Source: JAHEAO01 sp041633555
GTDB lineage: Bacteria; Pseudomonadota; Alphaproteobacteria; Rhodobacterales; Rhodobacteraceae
Direction: 5' to 3'
NCBI GenBank assembly: GCA_041633555.1
Contig: JBFKFZ010000031.1
Span: forward strand, 1-38,007
DNA: 38,007 nucleotides
A program made the translations under genes and the position numbers. The notes below the pieces were generated by a model. That model had not been told where the DNA came from. It saw nothing but the letters and a program-made list of their open reading frames with translations, and ran no database searches. Below are positions 18,911 to 28,251 of this stretch, piece by piece (the first letter of the stretch is position 1; every line of letters begins with the position of its first letter).

Positions 18911-19720
18911 ATGGGAGAGCTACTGGTCACCGGGGCAGGGGGCGGAGTCGCGACGATGCTGCGACCGATGCTGCGCGAACGCTACGGACAGCTGATCCTC
19001 AGCGACCGCAGAGAGATCGGTGACCTTCAGGCGGGCGAAAGCTTCCGGCCCTGTGATCTGGCCGACCGCAAGCAGGTGGCGGCGATGCTGAAAGACGTCG
19101 ACAGGGTCATCCATCTTGGCGGCATGTCGCTGGAGGCCGACTGGGAGACGATCATGCAGGCCAATATCGTCGGACTGCACAATCTCTACGAAGGCTGCCA
19201 CGTCGCTAGGGTGAAGCGCGTGATCTTCGCATCGTCGAATCACACCATCGGTTTTTATGGCCGGAATCGCCGGCTGACGGTCGATCACCGCATTCGGCCT
19301 GACAGCCGCTATGGCGTGTCGAAGGTCTTCGGCGAAGCCGTGGCGTCGCTATATGCCGACAAGCACGAGATCGCTACATTGTCCATCAGGATCGGCAATA
19401 TCGCGTTGGAGCCCCCCAATCTTCGGGGCCTCTCGATCTGGCTGCATCCCGAGGACTTCCTGCAGCTTTGTGCCATCGGGCTCGAGCACCCGGCAATCCA
19501 CTCGCAGGTCGTCTGGGGAATCTCGGACTGCGCCCGCGCATGGTGGGACAATCAGCCGGCACATGAGCTGGGTTACCGGCCGAAATACCGGGCGGAGAAT
19601 CACGCCCCCGAAGTGCTGCAAGTGCAGGAGACGCGCGATCCGGTCGGCGATCTCTTTCAGGGCGGGGACTTTTGCAGTCCCGAATTCACCGGCGATGCAG
19701 AAGGGGCGTACCAATCATGA
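18911..19720 (+). CDS. udh: NAD-dependent epimerase/dehydratase-family SDR, uronate-dehydrogenase-like
   Basis: This 269-residue extended SDR resembles uronate dehydrogenase, which oxidises hexuronates to aldaro-lactones with NAD+. The cofactor motif VTGAGGGVATML sits at the N terminus and DLAD follows. IHLGGMS, the family-typical SSNHTIGFYG, the catalytic YGVSK and WWDN near the C terminus all match the uronate dehydrogenase pattern. I chose the ATG at 18911 because AGGGGAAG precedes it at good distance; an ATG at 18908 is also possible, and the frame is open back to 18839. Its stop overlaps the next gene (ATGA). The linked genes are not known uronate genes, so the true substrate may differ. 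Confidence 0.82.
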   Translation: MGELLVTGAGGGVATMLRPMLRERYGQLILSDRREIGDLQAGESFRPCDLADRKQVAAMLKDVDRVIHLGGMSLEADWETIMQANIVGLHNLYEGCHVARVKRVIFASSNHTIGFYGRNRRLTVDHRIRPDSRYGVSKVFGEAVASLYADKHEIATLSIRIGNIALEPPNLRGLSIWLHPEDFLQLCAIGLEHPAIHSQVVWGISDCARAWWDNQPAHELGYRPKYRAENHAPEVLQVQETRDPVGDLFQGGDFCSPEFTGDAEGAYQS

Positions 19721-21384
19721 TGCGGCATGGCGGTCAGATCCTCGTTGAGCAGTTGAAACTGCAGGGTGTCACACGTGTCTTCTCGGTGCCGGGAGAGAGC
19801 TTTCTGGCGGCCCTCGATGGACTGGTCGACAGTGGAATTGCCAACATCGTCTGCCGCCACGAGGGCGGGGCGGCGATGATGGCGGAAGCGACCGGCAAGT
19901 TGACCGGCCGACCTAGCGTTGCGTTCGTCACCCGCGGGCCAGGGGCGACCAACGCCTCTTGCGGGGTTCACATCGCGCGACAGGATTCGACGCCGATGGT
20001 GCTTTTCGTTGGCCAGATCGCGCGCGGCCATCGCGACCGGGAAGCATTTCAAGAGGTCGATTACCGCGCCTTCTTCGGTCCGCTGGCGAAATGGGCTGCC
20101 GAGGTCGAGGATACCGACCGCCTGCCCGAATATGTCAACCGCGCCTTTCACATAGCAATGTCCGGCCGTCCCGGCCCGGTGGTGCTGGCATTGCCCGAGG
20201 ACATGCTGAGCGCCAGTTCGGCGGTGCCGACGCTGAATCCCACCGCGCGGCCCGAGGCCGCCGTTTCGGCCAACCAGATTGACGCGATCCTGGGCCGCCT
20301 CGGCAAGGCCCGGAAGCCGCTTGTAGTTGTCGGCGGTTCCGACTGGTCCATCGAGGCCGCGCAGCATCTGCGTAGGTTTGCCGCCGCGCATGACCTGCCG
20401 GTCGCGGTCACCTTCCGCCGTCAGGGTCACCTCGACAACCGGCTGCCAAACTATGCCGGCGATCTTGGTGTCGGCATGAATCCGAAACTCTCCGACCGGC
20501 TGCGGCAGGCCGATATGCTGCTGGTGCTCGGGGCGCGACTGGGCGATATTGCCACCGGTGGCTACGAGTTGATCGACCCCGCCGATCCCGGCAAGGACAT
20601 CGTTCATGTCCATCCCGACCCGGATCTTCCCGGCATGGTCTTCCGCGCCGATCTTTCGATCACCGCCCGCGCCGCTGATGTCGTGGCAGAGCTTGCGGCG
20701 AGAAATGCCGCAGATGAGCCGGTCCGGGCTGACTGGACGAAATCCGCTCGGGACGATTACGAGGCCTGGCAGAAGCCGAAAGAGACCCCCGGCGATGTGA
20801 AGATGGAGGCGATCACCGGCTGGCTCACCGCACATCTGCCCGAGGATGCGATTCTGACCAACGGGGCCGGCAACTACGCTGCCTTCCTGCACCGCTACTT
20901 CCGTTTCAAGCGCTACGGAACCCAGGTCGCCCCGACCTCTGGCAGCATGGGCTACGGGTTTCCCGCCGCCATCGCAGCCACCCTACAACACCCTGAACGC
21001 ACCGTCGTCTGCCTGGCCGGTGATGGATGTTTCCAGATGACGCTGAACGAGATGTCAACTGCCCGACAGCATGGCGCGAAGGTCATCGTCATCGTTGCCA
21101 ATAACGGCCAGTACGGCACGATCCGGATGCATCAGGAACGCCACTATCCCGGCCGTGTCAGCGGCACCGGCCTCGCCAATCCCGATTTCGCCGAATTGGC
21201 CCGCGCCTATGGCGGCCACGGCGAAACGGTCGCGCGGACCGAGGATTTCGCCGAAGCCTTTGCCCGCGCTGAGGCCGCCAAGACCATTGCCGTGATCGAA
21301 CTGAAGCTCGATCCCGAGGCGCTCTCGACCGGCCTGACCCTGTCCGAAACCCGGGCGCTCGGCGAACGGACGCACCGGCTGTGA
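19717..21384 (+). CDS. Thiamine-diphosphate-dependent enzyme, acetolactate-synthase-like
   Basis: This 555-residue protein has the three-domain fold of ThDP decarboxylases and synthases. The N-terminal PYR domain holds the catalytic Glu49 (CRHEGGAA) and RGPGATNA. A central domain follows from about 190. The C-terminal PP domain has the GDG..NN cofactor motif (435-463). It is near acetolactate synthase large subunit and benzoylformate-decarboxylase-like proteins. It is probably not the anabolic AHAS, as no small regulatory subunit is adjacent. The start overlaps the SDR stop by four bases (ATGA); a second ATG follows at once. The MttB-family gene starts 9 bases after the stop. It would act on a 2-keto acid; which one is unknown. 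Confidence 0.85.
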   Translation: MMRHGGQILVEQLKLQGVTRVFSVPGESFLAALDGLVDSGIANIVCRHEGGAAMMAEATGKLTGRPSVAFVTRGPGATNASCGVHIARQDSTPMVLFVGQIARGHRDREAFQEVDYRAFFGPLAKWAAEVEDTDRLPEYVNRAFHIAMSGRPGPVVLALPEDMLSASSAVPTLNPTARPEAAVSANQIDAILGRLGKARKPLVVVGGSDWSIEAAQHLRRFAAAHDLPVAVTFRRQGHLDNRLPNYAGDLGVGMNPKLSDRLRQADMLLVLGARLGDIATGGYELIDPADPGKDIVHVHPDPDLPGMVFRADLSITARAADVVAELAARNAADEPVRADWTKSARDDYEAWQKPKETPGDVKMEAITGWLTAHLPEDAILTNGAGNYAAFLHRYFRFKRYGTQVAPTSGSMGYGFPAAIAATLQHPERTVVCLAGDGCFQMTLNEMSTARQHGAKVIVIVANNGQYGTIRMHQERHYPGRVSGTGLANPDFAELARAYGGHGETVARTEDFAEAFARAEAAKTIAVIELKLDPEALSTGLTLSETRALGERTHRL

Positions 21385-21393
21385 GGCGCGCGA

Positions 21394-22929
21394 TTGGATA
21401 GCCAGCGCACAAGACGCAGGGGGCGATCGGCCGCGCGCAAGGCGCCCCCGCGCCGTCGGCCCGATTACCGCCAGTTGCGCCACCCCTTTCCGCCGCAAAC
21501 CGTCCTGCCCGAAGAGACTGTCGAGCAGATCCACCAGATGGCGCTGAAGGTGCTGGCGGATCTTGGACTGAAGATCCTCCTGCCCGAGGCCCGCAGCCTC
21601 TTTCGCAGCGCCGGGGCGCTGGTGGACGAGGACAGTCAGAAGGTGCGCATCGGGTCCGAAATCATCACCGAAGCGCTGCGCACAGCGTCGAAATGCTTTC
21701 GCCTTCGCGCCGCCAACCCGGCCCGAGAGCAGGACTATGCCGAGGGCGCGATGCTCTTCGCCGCCGGTGCGGGCTGCCCGAACGCGACCGACCTGCAGCG
21801 CGGCCGCCGCCCCGGATCGCTCCGCGATTACGAGGAAACCCTGAAGCTGCAGCAGAGCTTCGACATCATCCATATACACGGCCCCTCTGCCGAGCCGCAG
21901 GATATCGCCGCCGAGATCCGCCATTACGAGTTGATGCGGGCGCAGTTGGAATTCGGCGACAAGCCAATGTTCGTCTATGCACGGGGCCGGGCGCAGGTCG
22001 CCGAATGCCTCGAAATGATCGGGCTCGGCCTTGGCCTTGCTGATGCAGACCTGACCGGGGATGTCTGGTCCTACACCGTCATCAACACCAATTCGCCGCG
22101 CCAGATCGACGTGCCGATGGCCGAGGGGCTGATCGACTTCGCCCGCGCCGGGCAACTTTGCATCGTAACCCCCTTCTGTCTTGCCGGCGCGATGGCTCCG
22201 GTCACCGTCGCCGGGGCGCTGGTGTTGCAGCATGCAGAGGCGCTGGGCGCGATCGCCTTGACGCAACTCGCCCGGCCCGGCGCGCCGGTCAGCTATGGCG
22301 GCTTCGGCTCGAATGTCGACATGAAATCCGGCGCACCGGCCTTCGGCACGCCCGAGCAGATGAAGATGAGCATTGGTTCCGGCCAGCTTGCCCGCCACAT
22401 CGGCCTGCCCTGGCGCTCTGCCGCCGGATCGGCCTCGAATGCCGCCGACATGCAGGCCGCGGGCGAGAACCACATGTCGCTCTTGGCCGCGACGCTGGCC
22501 AATGCCACGCTGACAATCCACGCCGCCGGCTGGCTCGAAGGCGGTCTGACCTTTGGCTACGAGAAATTCATCAACGATGTCGAGACGCTGCAGACGCTGG
22601 CAGAGCTCAGCCAGCCCACCCCTACCGATCCTGACAGCCTCGGCTGGGCGGCGCTGGCCGATGTCGAGCCGGGCGGCCATTTCTTCGCCACCCAGCACAC
22701 GATGGACCGTTATGCGACGGCGTTCTACAAACCGCTGGTCGCCGATCTGGCCAATTTCGGCACCTGGTCAGAGGCGGGCGGACAAACCTCGACCGAACGC
22801 GCCACCGCGATCTGGCAGGATGTCCTCTCCCGTTACGAGCCACCAGCGGGCAGCGCCGAACGCGTCGCCAGGCTTCGGGATTTCATTGCGACGGGCCGTG
22901 CGAGGGGCGGTGCGCGCCCGTCCGAATAG
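21394..22929 (+). CDS. Trimethylamine methyltransferase (MttB) family protein, non-pyrrolysine
   Basis: This 511-residue protein matches the MttB superfamily in length and in segments such as HQMALKVLADLG, the GPSAEPQD and NTNSPRQID regions, and GAMAPVTVAGALVLQHAE. It reads through with no internal amber codon, so it lacks pyrrolysine and groups with MtgB-like members that demethylate quaternary amines onto a corrinoid protein. The first 30 residues are very basic and probably disordered. The start is TTG, with GTGAGG seven bases upstream at the end of the ThDP gene. No corrinoid-binding or RamA-like partner is in the window. It is convergent with cobO across 11 bases. Substrate is unknown. 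Confidence 0.85.
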   Translation: MDSQRTRRRGRSAARKAPPRRRPDYRQLRHPFPPQTVLPEETVEQIHQMALKVLADLGLKILLPEARSLFRSAGALVDEDSQKVRIGSEIITEALRTASKCFRLRAANPAREQDYAEGAMLFAAGAGCPNATDLQRGRRPGSLRDYEETLKLQQSFDIIHIHGPSAEPQDIAAEIRHYELMRAQLEFGDKPMFVYARGRAQVAECLEMIGLGLGLADADLTGDVWSYTVINTNSPRQIDVPMAEGLIDFARAGQLCIVTPFCLAGAMAPVTVAGALVLQHAEALGAIALTQLARPGAPVSYGGFGSNVDMKSGAPAFGTPEQMKMSIGSGQLARHIGLPWRSAAGSASNAADMQAAGENHMSLLAATLANATLTIHAAGWLEGGLTFGYEKFINDVETLQTLAELSQPTPTDPDSLGWAALADVEPGGHFFATQHTMDRYATAFYKPLVADLANFGTWSEAGGQTSTERATAIWQDVLSRYEPPAGSAERVARLRDFIATGRARGGARPSE

Positions 22930-22940
22930 GCCAGAGACCG

Positions 22941-23549
22941 TCAATACTCCACGCCGATCTGCGCCATTATTCCCGACCGGAACGGATGCTTGACCAGTTC
23001 CATCTCGGTCACCAGATCGGCCGTCTCGATCAGCTCGTCATGCGCATTGCGCCCGGTCAGGACGACATGAGTCATCTCGGGCTTTTCGGTCTTCAGAAAG
23101 GCGACGACATCGGCAATCGGCACGTAATCGTAGCGGATCGCGATGTTGATCTCGTCAAGCAGCACCATCTTGTTCGCGGGATCGCGGATCAGTTCCTTGG
23201 CCTTCTCCCACGCGGCGGTGGCCATCTCGATATCGCGGCTCTTGTCCTGCGTTTCCCAGGTGAAGCCTTCGCCCATCGTGTGAAAGGCGCAGATGTCGCT
23301 GAACTTCGACAGGATCAGGTCCCGCTCGCCGGTCGACATGCCGCCTTTGATGAACTGCACGACGGCGCTCTGCATCCCGTGCGCGATGCAGCGAAAGATC
23401 ATCCCGAAGGCGGCAGAGCTTTTGCCCTTGCCCTTGCCGGTATGCACGATGATCAGGCCCTTCTGCTCGGTCTTGGTCGCCATGATCTTGTCGCGGGCGG
23501 CCTTCTTCTTAGCCATCTTCATCGCATGCCGGTCGGTATCTTCGGACAT
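22941..23549 (-). CDS. cobO: Cob(I)yrinic acid a,c-diamide adenosyltransferase
   Basis: This 202-residue CobA/CobO/BtuR-type enzyme transfers the adenosyl group of ATP to cob(I)yrinic acid or cobalamin. The P-loop HTGKGKGKSSAAFG lies near residues 35-48, and the acidic LLDEIN and VVLTGRNAHDEL segments are conserved. The C terminus (KHPFRSGIMAQIGVEY) is intact. The start at 23549 has GGAGGCTGAA upstream; the open frame to 23603 adds residues without family support. It is transcribed away from a small lipoprotein gene and is not in the riboswitch operon, so its control may differ. Confidence 0.95.
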   Translation of the reverse strand: MSEDTDRHAMKMAKKKAARDKIMATKTEQKGLIIVHTGKGKGKSSAAFGMIFRCIAHGMQSAVVQFIKGGMSTGERDLILSKFSDICAFHTMGEGFTWETQDKSRDIEMATAAWEKAKELIRDPANKMVLLDEINIAIRYDYVPIADVVAFLKTEKPEMTHVVLTGRNAHDELIETADLVTEMELVKHPFRSGIMAQIGVEY

Positions 23550-23661
23550 TTCAGCCTCCGTTCTGACAGCGGCGACTCTGGTCCGGGCAGGACGCAATTG
23601 CAAGCTGCTGGGCCGACCTTCGGTTCAGTCTTCGTTAACCGAGAAGCGGCAGGATCGCGTC

Positions 23662-23961
23662 ATGAGATTACCGCTATCCCTCGCGCTCTTGATGCTTGCG
23701 GCCTGCGCCAGCCCGGGGTTCCTCGACGAACCCTCGCAGGTCGTAACCGAAACCGGCAGCAGCTTTCGCGTCTACATGCGCCGCGGCACTGATCAGGTTG
23801 AGGCGCACCGCATCAGCCCCGAGCTTCTGCCAAGCCGCTCGCTGGTGCTGGCAAAGGCGGTTCAGTCCATCGAATATGCGACCGGCTGCGGCGTCCGTCC
23901 CGGCTCGCTCGATGGCGACCAGGCGATCGTCCGGGCAGAGGTCGATTGCATATTGCCTTGA
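23662..23961 (+). CDS. Small putative lipoprotein
   Basis: This 99-residue protein starts MRLPLSLALLMLAACA, a clear lipoprotein signal with lipobox LAAC and Cys15. The mature part is about 85 residues, with two further cysteines (GCGV and VDCI) that could form a disulfide. I do not recognise a domain. The frame is open upstream, but only the part from 23662 is protein-like, and the upstream part is antisense to cobO. It stands alone between cobO (divergent) and the 3' end of cobN (convergent). Confidence 0.72.
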   Translation: MRLPLSLALLMLAACASPGFLDEPSQVVTETGSSFRVYMRRGTDQVEAHRISPELLPSRSLVLAKAVQSIEYATGCGVRPGSLDGDQAIVRAEVDCILP

Positions 23962-24085
23962 CCGTGTGGAGGCTTAATTAAATGCTAAATATCAGAATGT
24001 CAGCAGGTCGTTTTCCGAGTCGCTCGAAGGGTTTTCGAAGCGTTGTCAGACAGTTGGCCCCTTTCGGTTTCGCATCCGAAACATC

Positions 24086-27000
24086 TCAACCGGCATCGCG
24101 AAGCCGGTCGATCAGCCCGCGGGCAGAATTTGATTTCGGCATCCACAACCCCCGCTCGATTGCCTCAGACAGCCGATTGGCGATCTCGCGCAATGCCGGC
24201 GGATTGTGTTCGGCGATGAAGTCGCGCGTCGCATCGTCTTCCAGAAAGGCGGCGTGAACCAGATCGAAATGATGGCCCTTGACGGCCCCGGTCGTGGCGG
24301 CGAAGGCAAACATGTAATCGACCGTCGCGGCGATCTCGAACGCGCCCTTGTAGCCGTGGCGCTTGACCCCATCGATCCATTTCGGATTGACCACGCGGCT
24401 GCGCACCAGCCGGCCGATCTCGTCCTCCAGCGTGCGGATCACCGGGCGTTCAGGCCGCGAGTGGTCGTTGTGATAGATCGGCCGGTCCCGCCCCTGCAGC
24501 GTGCTGATCGCGGCCGCAGCACCCCCCTCGAACTGGTAGTAATCGTCGCTGTCCAGAAGGTCATGCTCCCGGTTGTCCTGATTCTGCACGATCGCCTCGG
24601 CCTGGCCCAGGCGGGTCTCGAAGGCCGCGCGGGCGCGTGTGCCCTCGGCATCCTTGCCATAGGCGTAGCTGCCCCATTCCAGATAGGTCTCGCCCAGATC
24701 CTGCTTCTCTCCCCAGAGCCGTTCGTCGATCATCGCTTGAAGCCCCGCGCCATAGGCGCCCGGTTTCGAGCCGAAGACGCGATATTGTTCAACCCCCTCG
24801 CTCCGCGCCCGTTCGGCGGCGGGGTTTATGTCGGCCGATTCCTCCAACGCCATCACCGCGCGGGCGGCGCTGTCCACCAGCGCGATGAGCTGCGGGAAGG
24901 CATCGCGGAAAAAGCCCGAGACCCGCAAGGTGACATCGACGCGGGGGCGACCGAGCGCGGTGGCCGGGATCACCTCGAAGCCGGTGATGCGCCGATTGGC
25001 GGCATCCCATTGCGGCTTGACACCCATCAGTGCCAGGCATTGCGCGATATCGTCGCCGCCGGTGCGCATGTTGGCAGTGCCCCAGGCCGTCAGCAGCAGC
25101 GCGCGCGGCCAGTCGCCATGGGTCTGCAGATGCTTCTCGATCAGTAGGTTCGCCGATTTCCATCCCAGCGCCCAGGCCGTGGGCGTCGGCACCGCGCGGC
25201 TATCCACGCTGAAAAAGTTGCGCCCGGTCGGCAGAACATCCATCCGTCCCCGTGTGGGCGCGCCGGACGGCGCCGGGGCGACGAATTGCCCTGTAAGGGC
25301 GGTGAGGAGGCCCGCCCCTTCGTCCGGTCCGCAGGACCGGACTGCAGGCAGCACGACGGCGTGGATTTCCTCGATCACCTGGCGTGTCGCCTTCCAGTGC
25401 GGGTCCGGCTCGGTGCCTGCAAGAAGATATCCCGAAAGCGTTTCCAGCCGCTCGACCGTGTCGCCATAGCTACGCCAGGGCGCGGCACTGGTCGCCTTCA
25501 GCACTTTCGGATGCGGGCCGGTCCATGGGGCCGCCATGTCACAATCGAGCGGGTCGAATTCCAGCCGCAGATCGCCCGCCAGCGCTCGGATCAGCGAGGC
25601 ATTGCCGCCCTTGCCCTCGCCACGCGGCACACGGACCAGCGCCTGCACCAGGTCGCGCTCCAGCCGGTCGCTCGGGGACTGACCGAAGACATGAAGCCCG
25701 TCACGGATCTGCGCCTCTTTCAACTCGCAGAGATAGGCGTCGAGCTTCGTCAGATCGGTTTCCTCATCCGCACCAGTCATCCCCACATCAGCATCGAGCC
25801 CGGTCGCGGCGGTCAGCGACAGGATCTCGCGCCTAAGATGGGCGATGCGGCGCGGATCGACCCCCGCGGCCTCGTAATATTCATCGACCAGCGCTTCGAG
25901 ATCTCGCAAGGGCCCGTAGGTTTCGGCGCGGGTCAGCGGTGGCGTCAGGTGGTCGATGATCACCGCCTGCGCCCTGCGCTTGGCTTGCGTGCCTTCGCCG
26001 GGATCGTTGACGATGAAGGGGTAGATATGCGGGACCGGCCCCAGAACCGCCTCGGGCAGGCAGTTGTCCGACAGGGCCAGCGCCTTGCCCGGCAGCCATT
26101 CGAGGTTGCCGTGCTTGCCCATGTGAACGAGCGCATGGGCCCGGTGCACATGCCGCAGCCAGAAATAGAAGGCAAGGTAATTGTGCGGCGGAACCAGGTC
26201 GGGCGAATGGTAGCTCTCGGTCGGGTCGATATTGTAGCCACGGGCCGGTTGCAGGCCCACCACGACATTACCGAAATGCAGAACCGACAGCTTGAAGCGG
26301 CCGCAATCGACTTCGCCTTCCTCGTAGAACGGGTCCTGCTCGGGTTTGCCCCAGCAGGCCTCGATCCGCTCGCGAACCTCCCAGGGCAACTGGCCATAAG
26401 CGATCTGGTAATCCGCCATCGACATCTCGACGCCGCCCTCCCGCCGCGCACGGTCGGTCAGCCAGTTGGTCGGCCCCGCCAGGATCCGCTGCATCAGGGC
26501 GCCGGCATCGGCGGGCGGGTTCAGGATCTTGTAGCCCGCATCGCCCAGCAGCTTCAGTACGTGGATCGTGGCCGCCGGCGTGTCGAGTCCGACACCGTTG
26601 GCGAGCCGCCCATCCTTGTTGGGGTAATTGGCAAGGATCAGCCCGACGCGCCGATCCTCTGCAGGCGTGGCGCGCAGCGCGGCCCAGTTGGTGGCCAGAT
26701 CGGCGACGAAATCCACCCGGTCACCGCGCGCGCGGTAGGCGGCGATCGGGCATTCGGTGGCCGCGTCGAAATAGGCCTCGCCCTTGAACGAGATCGCGCG
26801 GGACAGGATACGGCCATCGACCTCTGGAAGGGCCGCGTTCATCGCGATGTCGCGGGCCGAAAGACCGGTCAGTCCGCTTTCCCAGGCCTCTTCCGTCGAA
26901 GAGGCAAGAACGACCTGAAAGACCGGCGCCCTGTTGGCAGAGGGCGCGGCCAGGGGGTTGGCGGGACTGTCATCGCCGTCATGCGGCGATCCAGCCGCGA

Positions 27001-27799
27001 AACTCGTGCAGTTGAGGATCACCTGCGGCGGGGCCTCGGTGAAGAGGTGATCGAGGGTCGCCACCGAAACCGGATCTTTCAGCGACGCGACGAATACCGG
27101 CATCGGATTGAGGCCCTTGCGGAGTAGCGCCCGCGTCAGCCGGTTGATCGGGTTGAGGCCTGCGCCCTGCACCAGCGCGCGGTAGAAGATGACCGGCACG
27201 ACCGGCGCGCCGCTGTGCCACTCGGCGCGGAGGCTGCCCAGATCGGCAAGGCCGCTGCCCGGCCAGTAAAGTCCGGCGCGCAGCAGCGGTTTCGCCGCTG
27301 CCGGGACGTTGCCGCCGTCGAGCATTGCCTTGGCATGGGCCAGAAACCCGCTGGCATTCTCGGGGCCGCCTTCGACCAGATAGGCCCAGAGTGCGTTGTA
27401 ATCGCTTTCGGATACCGTCGAGAGCCGGCGCAGTTCTTCATCGGTCTTGTCGTCGCCCGGCAAGGCGGCAAAGGGGATGCCGGCACTATGCAAGTGGGCT
27501 GCATATTGTTCCAGCCCATAACGCCAATAGCCCGCGCCACCGAGGATCCGGGCGATCACCAGACGCGACTTCGCCGCGCAATCCTGGATGTGCAGATCGA
27601 CCGACATCGGATGGCGCAGATGCATCAGGCTGGCGAGGCGCAGCGTCGGCGGATCCCGCATCTCGGATCGCGCCTCGCTCAGCGCTGCGATCTCTGTATC
27701 GGCGGCCGAAATGAACACCACGTCGGCGGGGGTCTGGCCCAGATCGACTGGCTCAGTGCCGTCGTCGATGGCGCCGGGAGTGGCTGCAAGGAAGTGCAT
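24086..27799 (-). CDS. cobN: Cobaltochelatase subunit CobN
   Basis: This 1237-residue protein is the large subunit of the ATP-dependent aerobic cobaltochelatase, which inserts Co2+ into hydrogenobyrinic acid a,c-diamide together with CobS and CobT. Length and the conserved stretches HMGKHGNLEWLPGKALALS, GNYNID-type YNIDPTESYHSPDL and LLTAWGTANMRTGGDDIAQ fit the CobN/BchH family. Its start overlaps the GNAT stop by one base (TGATG), so it is the last gene of the riboswitch-led operon. CobS and CobT are not in the window. A 613-codon open frame on the opposite strand is a GC-composition shadow. Confidence 0.97.
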   Translation of the reverse strand: MHFLAATPGAIDDGTEPVDLGQTPADVVFISAADTEIAALSEARSEMRDPPTLRLASLMHLRHPMSVDLHIQDCAAKSRLVIARILGGAGYWRYGLEQYAAHLHSAGIPFAALPGDDKTDEELRRLSTVSESDYNALWAYLVEGGPENASGFLAHAKAMLDGGNVPAAAKPLLRAGLYWPGSGLADLGSLRAEWHSGAPVVPVIFYRALVQGAGLNPINRLTRALLRKGLNPMPVFVASLKDPVSVATLDHLFTEAPPQVILNCTSFAAGSPHDGDDSPANPLAAPSANRAPVFQVVLASSTEEAWESGLTGLSARDIAMNAALPEVDGRILSRAISFKGEAYFDAATECPIAAYRARGDRVDFVADLATNWAALRATPAEDRRVGLILANYPNKDGRLANGVGLDTPAATIHVLKLLGDAGYKILNPPADAGALMQRILAGPTNWLTDRARREGGVEMSMADYQIAYGQLPWEVRERIEACWGKPEQDPFYEEGEVDCGRFKLSVLHFGNVVVGLQPARGYNIDPTESYHSPDLVPPHNYLAFYFWLRHVHRAHALVHMGKHGNLEWLPGKALALSDNCLPEAVLGPVPHIYPFIVNDPGEGTQAKRRAQAVIIDHLTPPLTRAETYGPLRDLEALVDEYYEAAGVDPRRIAHLRREILSLTAATGLDADVGMTGADEETDLTKLDAYLCELKEAQIRDGLHVFGQSPSDRLERDLVQALVRVPRGEGKGGNASLIRALAGDLRLEFDPLDCDMAAPWTGPHPKVLKATSAAPWRSYGDTVERLETLSGYLLAGTEPDPHWKATRQVIEEIHAVVLPAVRSCGPDEGAGLLTALTGQFVAPAPSGAPTRGRMDVLPTGRNFFSVDSRAVPTPTAWALGWKSANLLIEKHLQTHGDWPRALLLTAWGTANMRTGGDDIAQCLALMGVKPQWDAANRRITGFEVIPATALGRPRVDVTLRVSGFFRDAFPQLIALVDSAARAVMALEESADINPAAERARSEGVEQYRVFGSKPGAYGAGLQAMIDERLWGEKQDLGETYLEWGSYAYGKDAEGTRARAAFETRLGQAEAIVQNQDNREHDLLDSDDYYQFEGGAAAAISTLQGRDRPIYHNDHSRPERPVIRTLEDEIGRLVRSRVVNPKWIDGVKRHGYKGAFEIAATVDYMFAFAATTGAVKGHHFDLVHAAFLEDDATRDFIAEHNPPALREIANRLSEAIERGLWMPKSNSARGLIDRLRDAG

Positions 27800-28251
27800 C
27801 AGGTCAGCGGCTTTTCCATGAAAACGGAATGCGGCCCTTCGACATAGTCGCCGAAAGGTCCGCAGACCCGAAAACCGTGCCGCTCATAAAGCCGCTGCGC
27901 GGCATGAAGATCGTCACCGGTTTCGAGCCGCAAGATCGGCAGGCCCTGGATGCGGGCATGGGCCTCGAGCGATTGCATGAGAGCGGCCCCGGTGCCCGAA
28001 CCGCGCGCCTCGGGATCGACAAACATCGACTTGATCTCGCCATATCCGGACTTTCCGGCGAGAGCGGCGCAGCCGGTCGCCGCGCCGTCGCGGCGGGCGA
28101 TGAAAAAGGAGATATCGGGCGCGCAGAGATCGTCGATCGACAGCGCGAAGATATGTTTGGGCGGGTAGAGCGATGCCTGCAGGGCGTGGCTGGCCTGCAG
28201 CAGGGCGGTTGCGTCGGGCTCGCGCGGGTCGCCGGTCTCGACGATGATCAT
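27799..28251 (-). CDS. GNAT-family N-acetyltransferase within the cob operon
   Basis: This 150-residue protein has the GNAT fold. The acetyl-CoA pyrophosphate loop is VDPEARGSGTGAALM (about residues 88-102), preceded by GEIKSMF, and LYERHGFRVCGPFGDY is the usual C-terminal end. Such enzymes acetylate amines or proteins; the substrate is not readable. It overlaps cobW by four bases (ATGA) on one side and cobN by one base on the other, so it is clearly translated as part of the cobalamin/cobalt operon. No role in B12 synthesis is established for this family as far as I know. Confidence 0.9.
   Translation of the reverse strand: MIIVETGDPREPDATALLQASHALQASLYPPKHIFALSIDDLCAPDISFFIARRDGAATGCAALAGKSGYGEIKSMFVDPEARGSGTGAALMQSLEAHARIQGLPILRLETGDDLHAAQRLYERHGFRVCGPFGDYVEGPHSVFMEKPLT

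Noticed and set aside
25286..27127. 613-codon open frame on the plus strand opposite cobN
   Set aside because: It is fully antisense to a well-conserved gene, has a composition typical of GC-rich shadow frames (many Arg, Gly, Val, Asp and His) and shows no domain.
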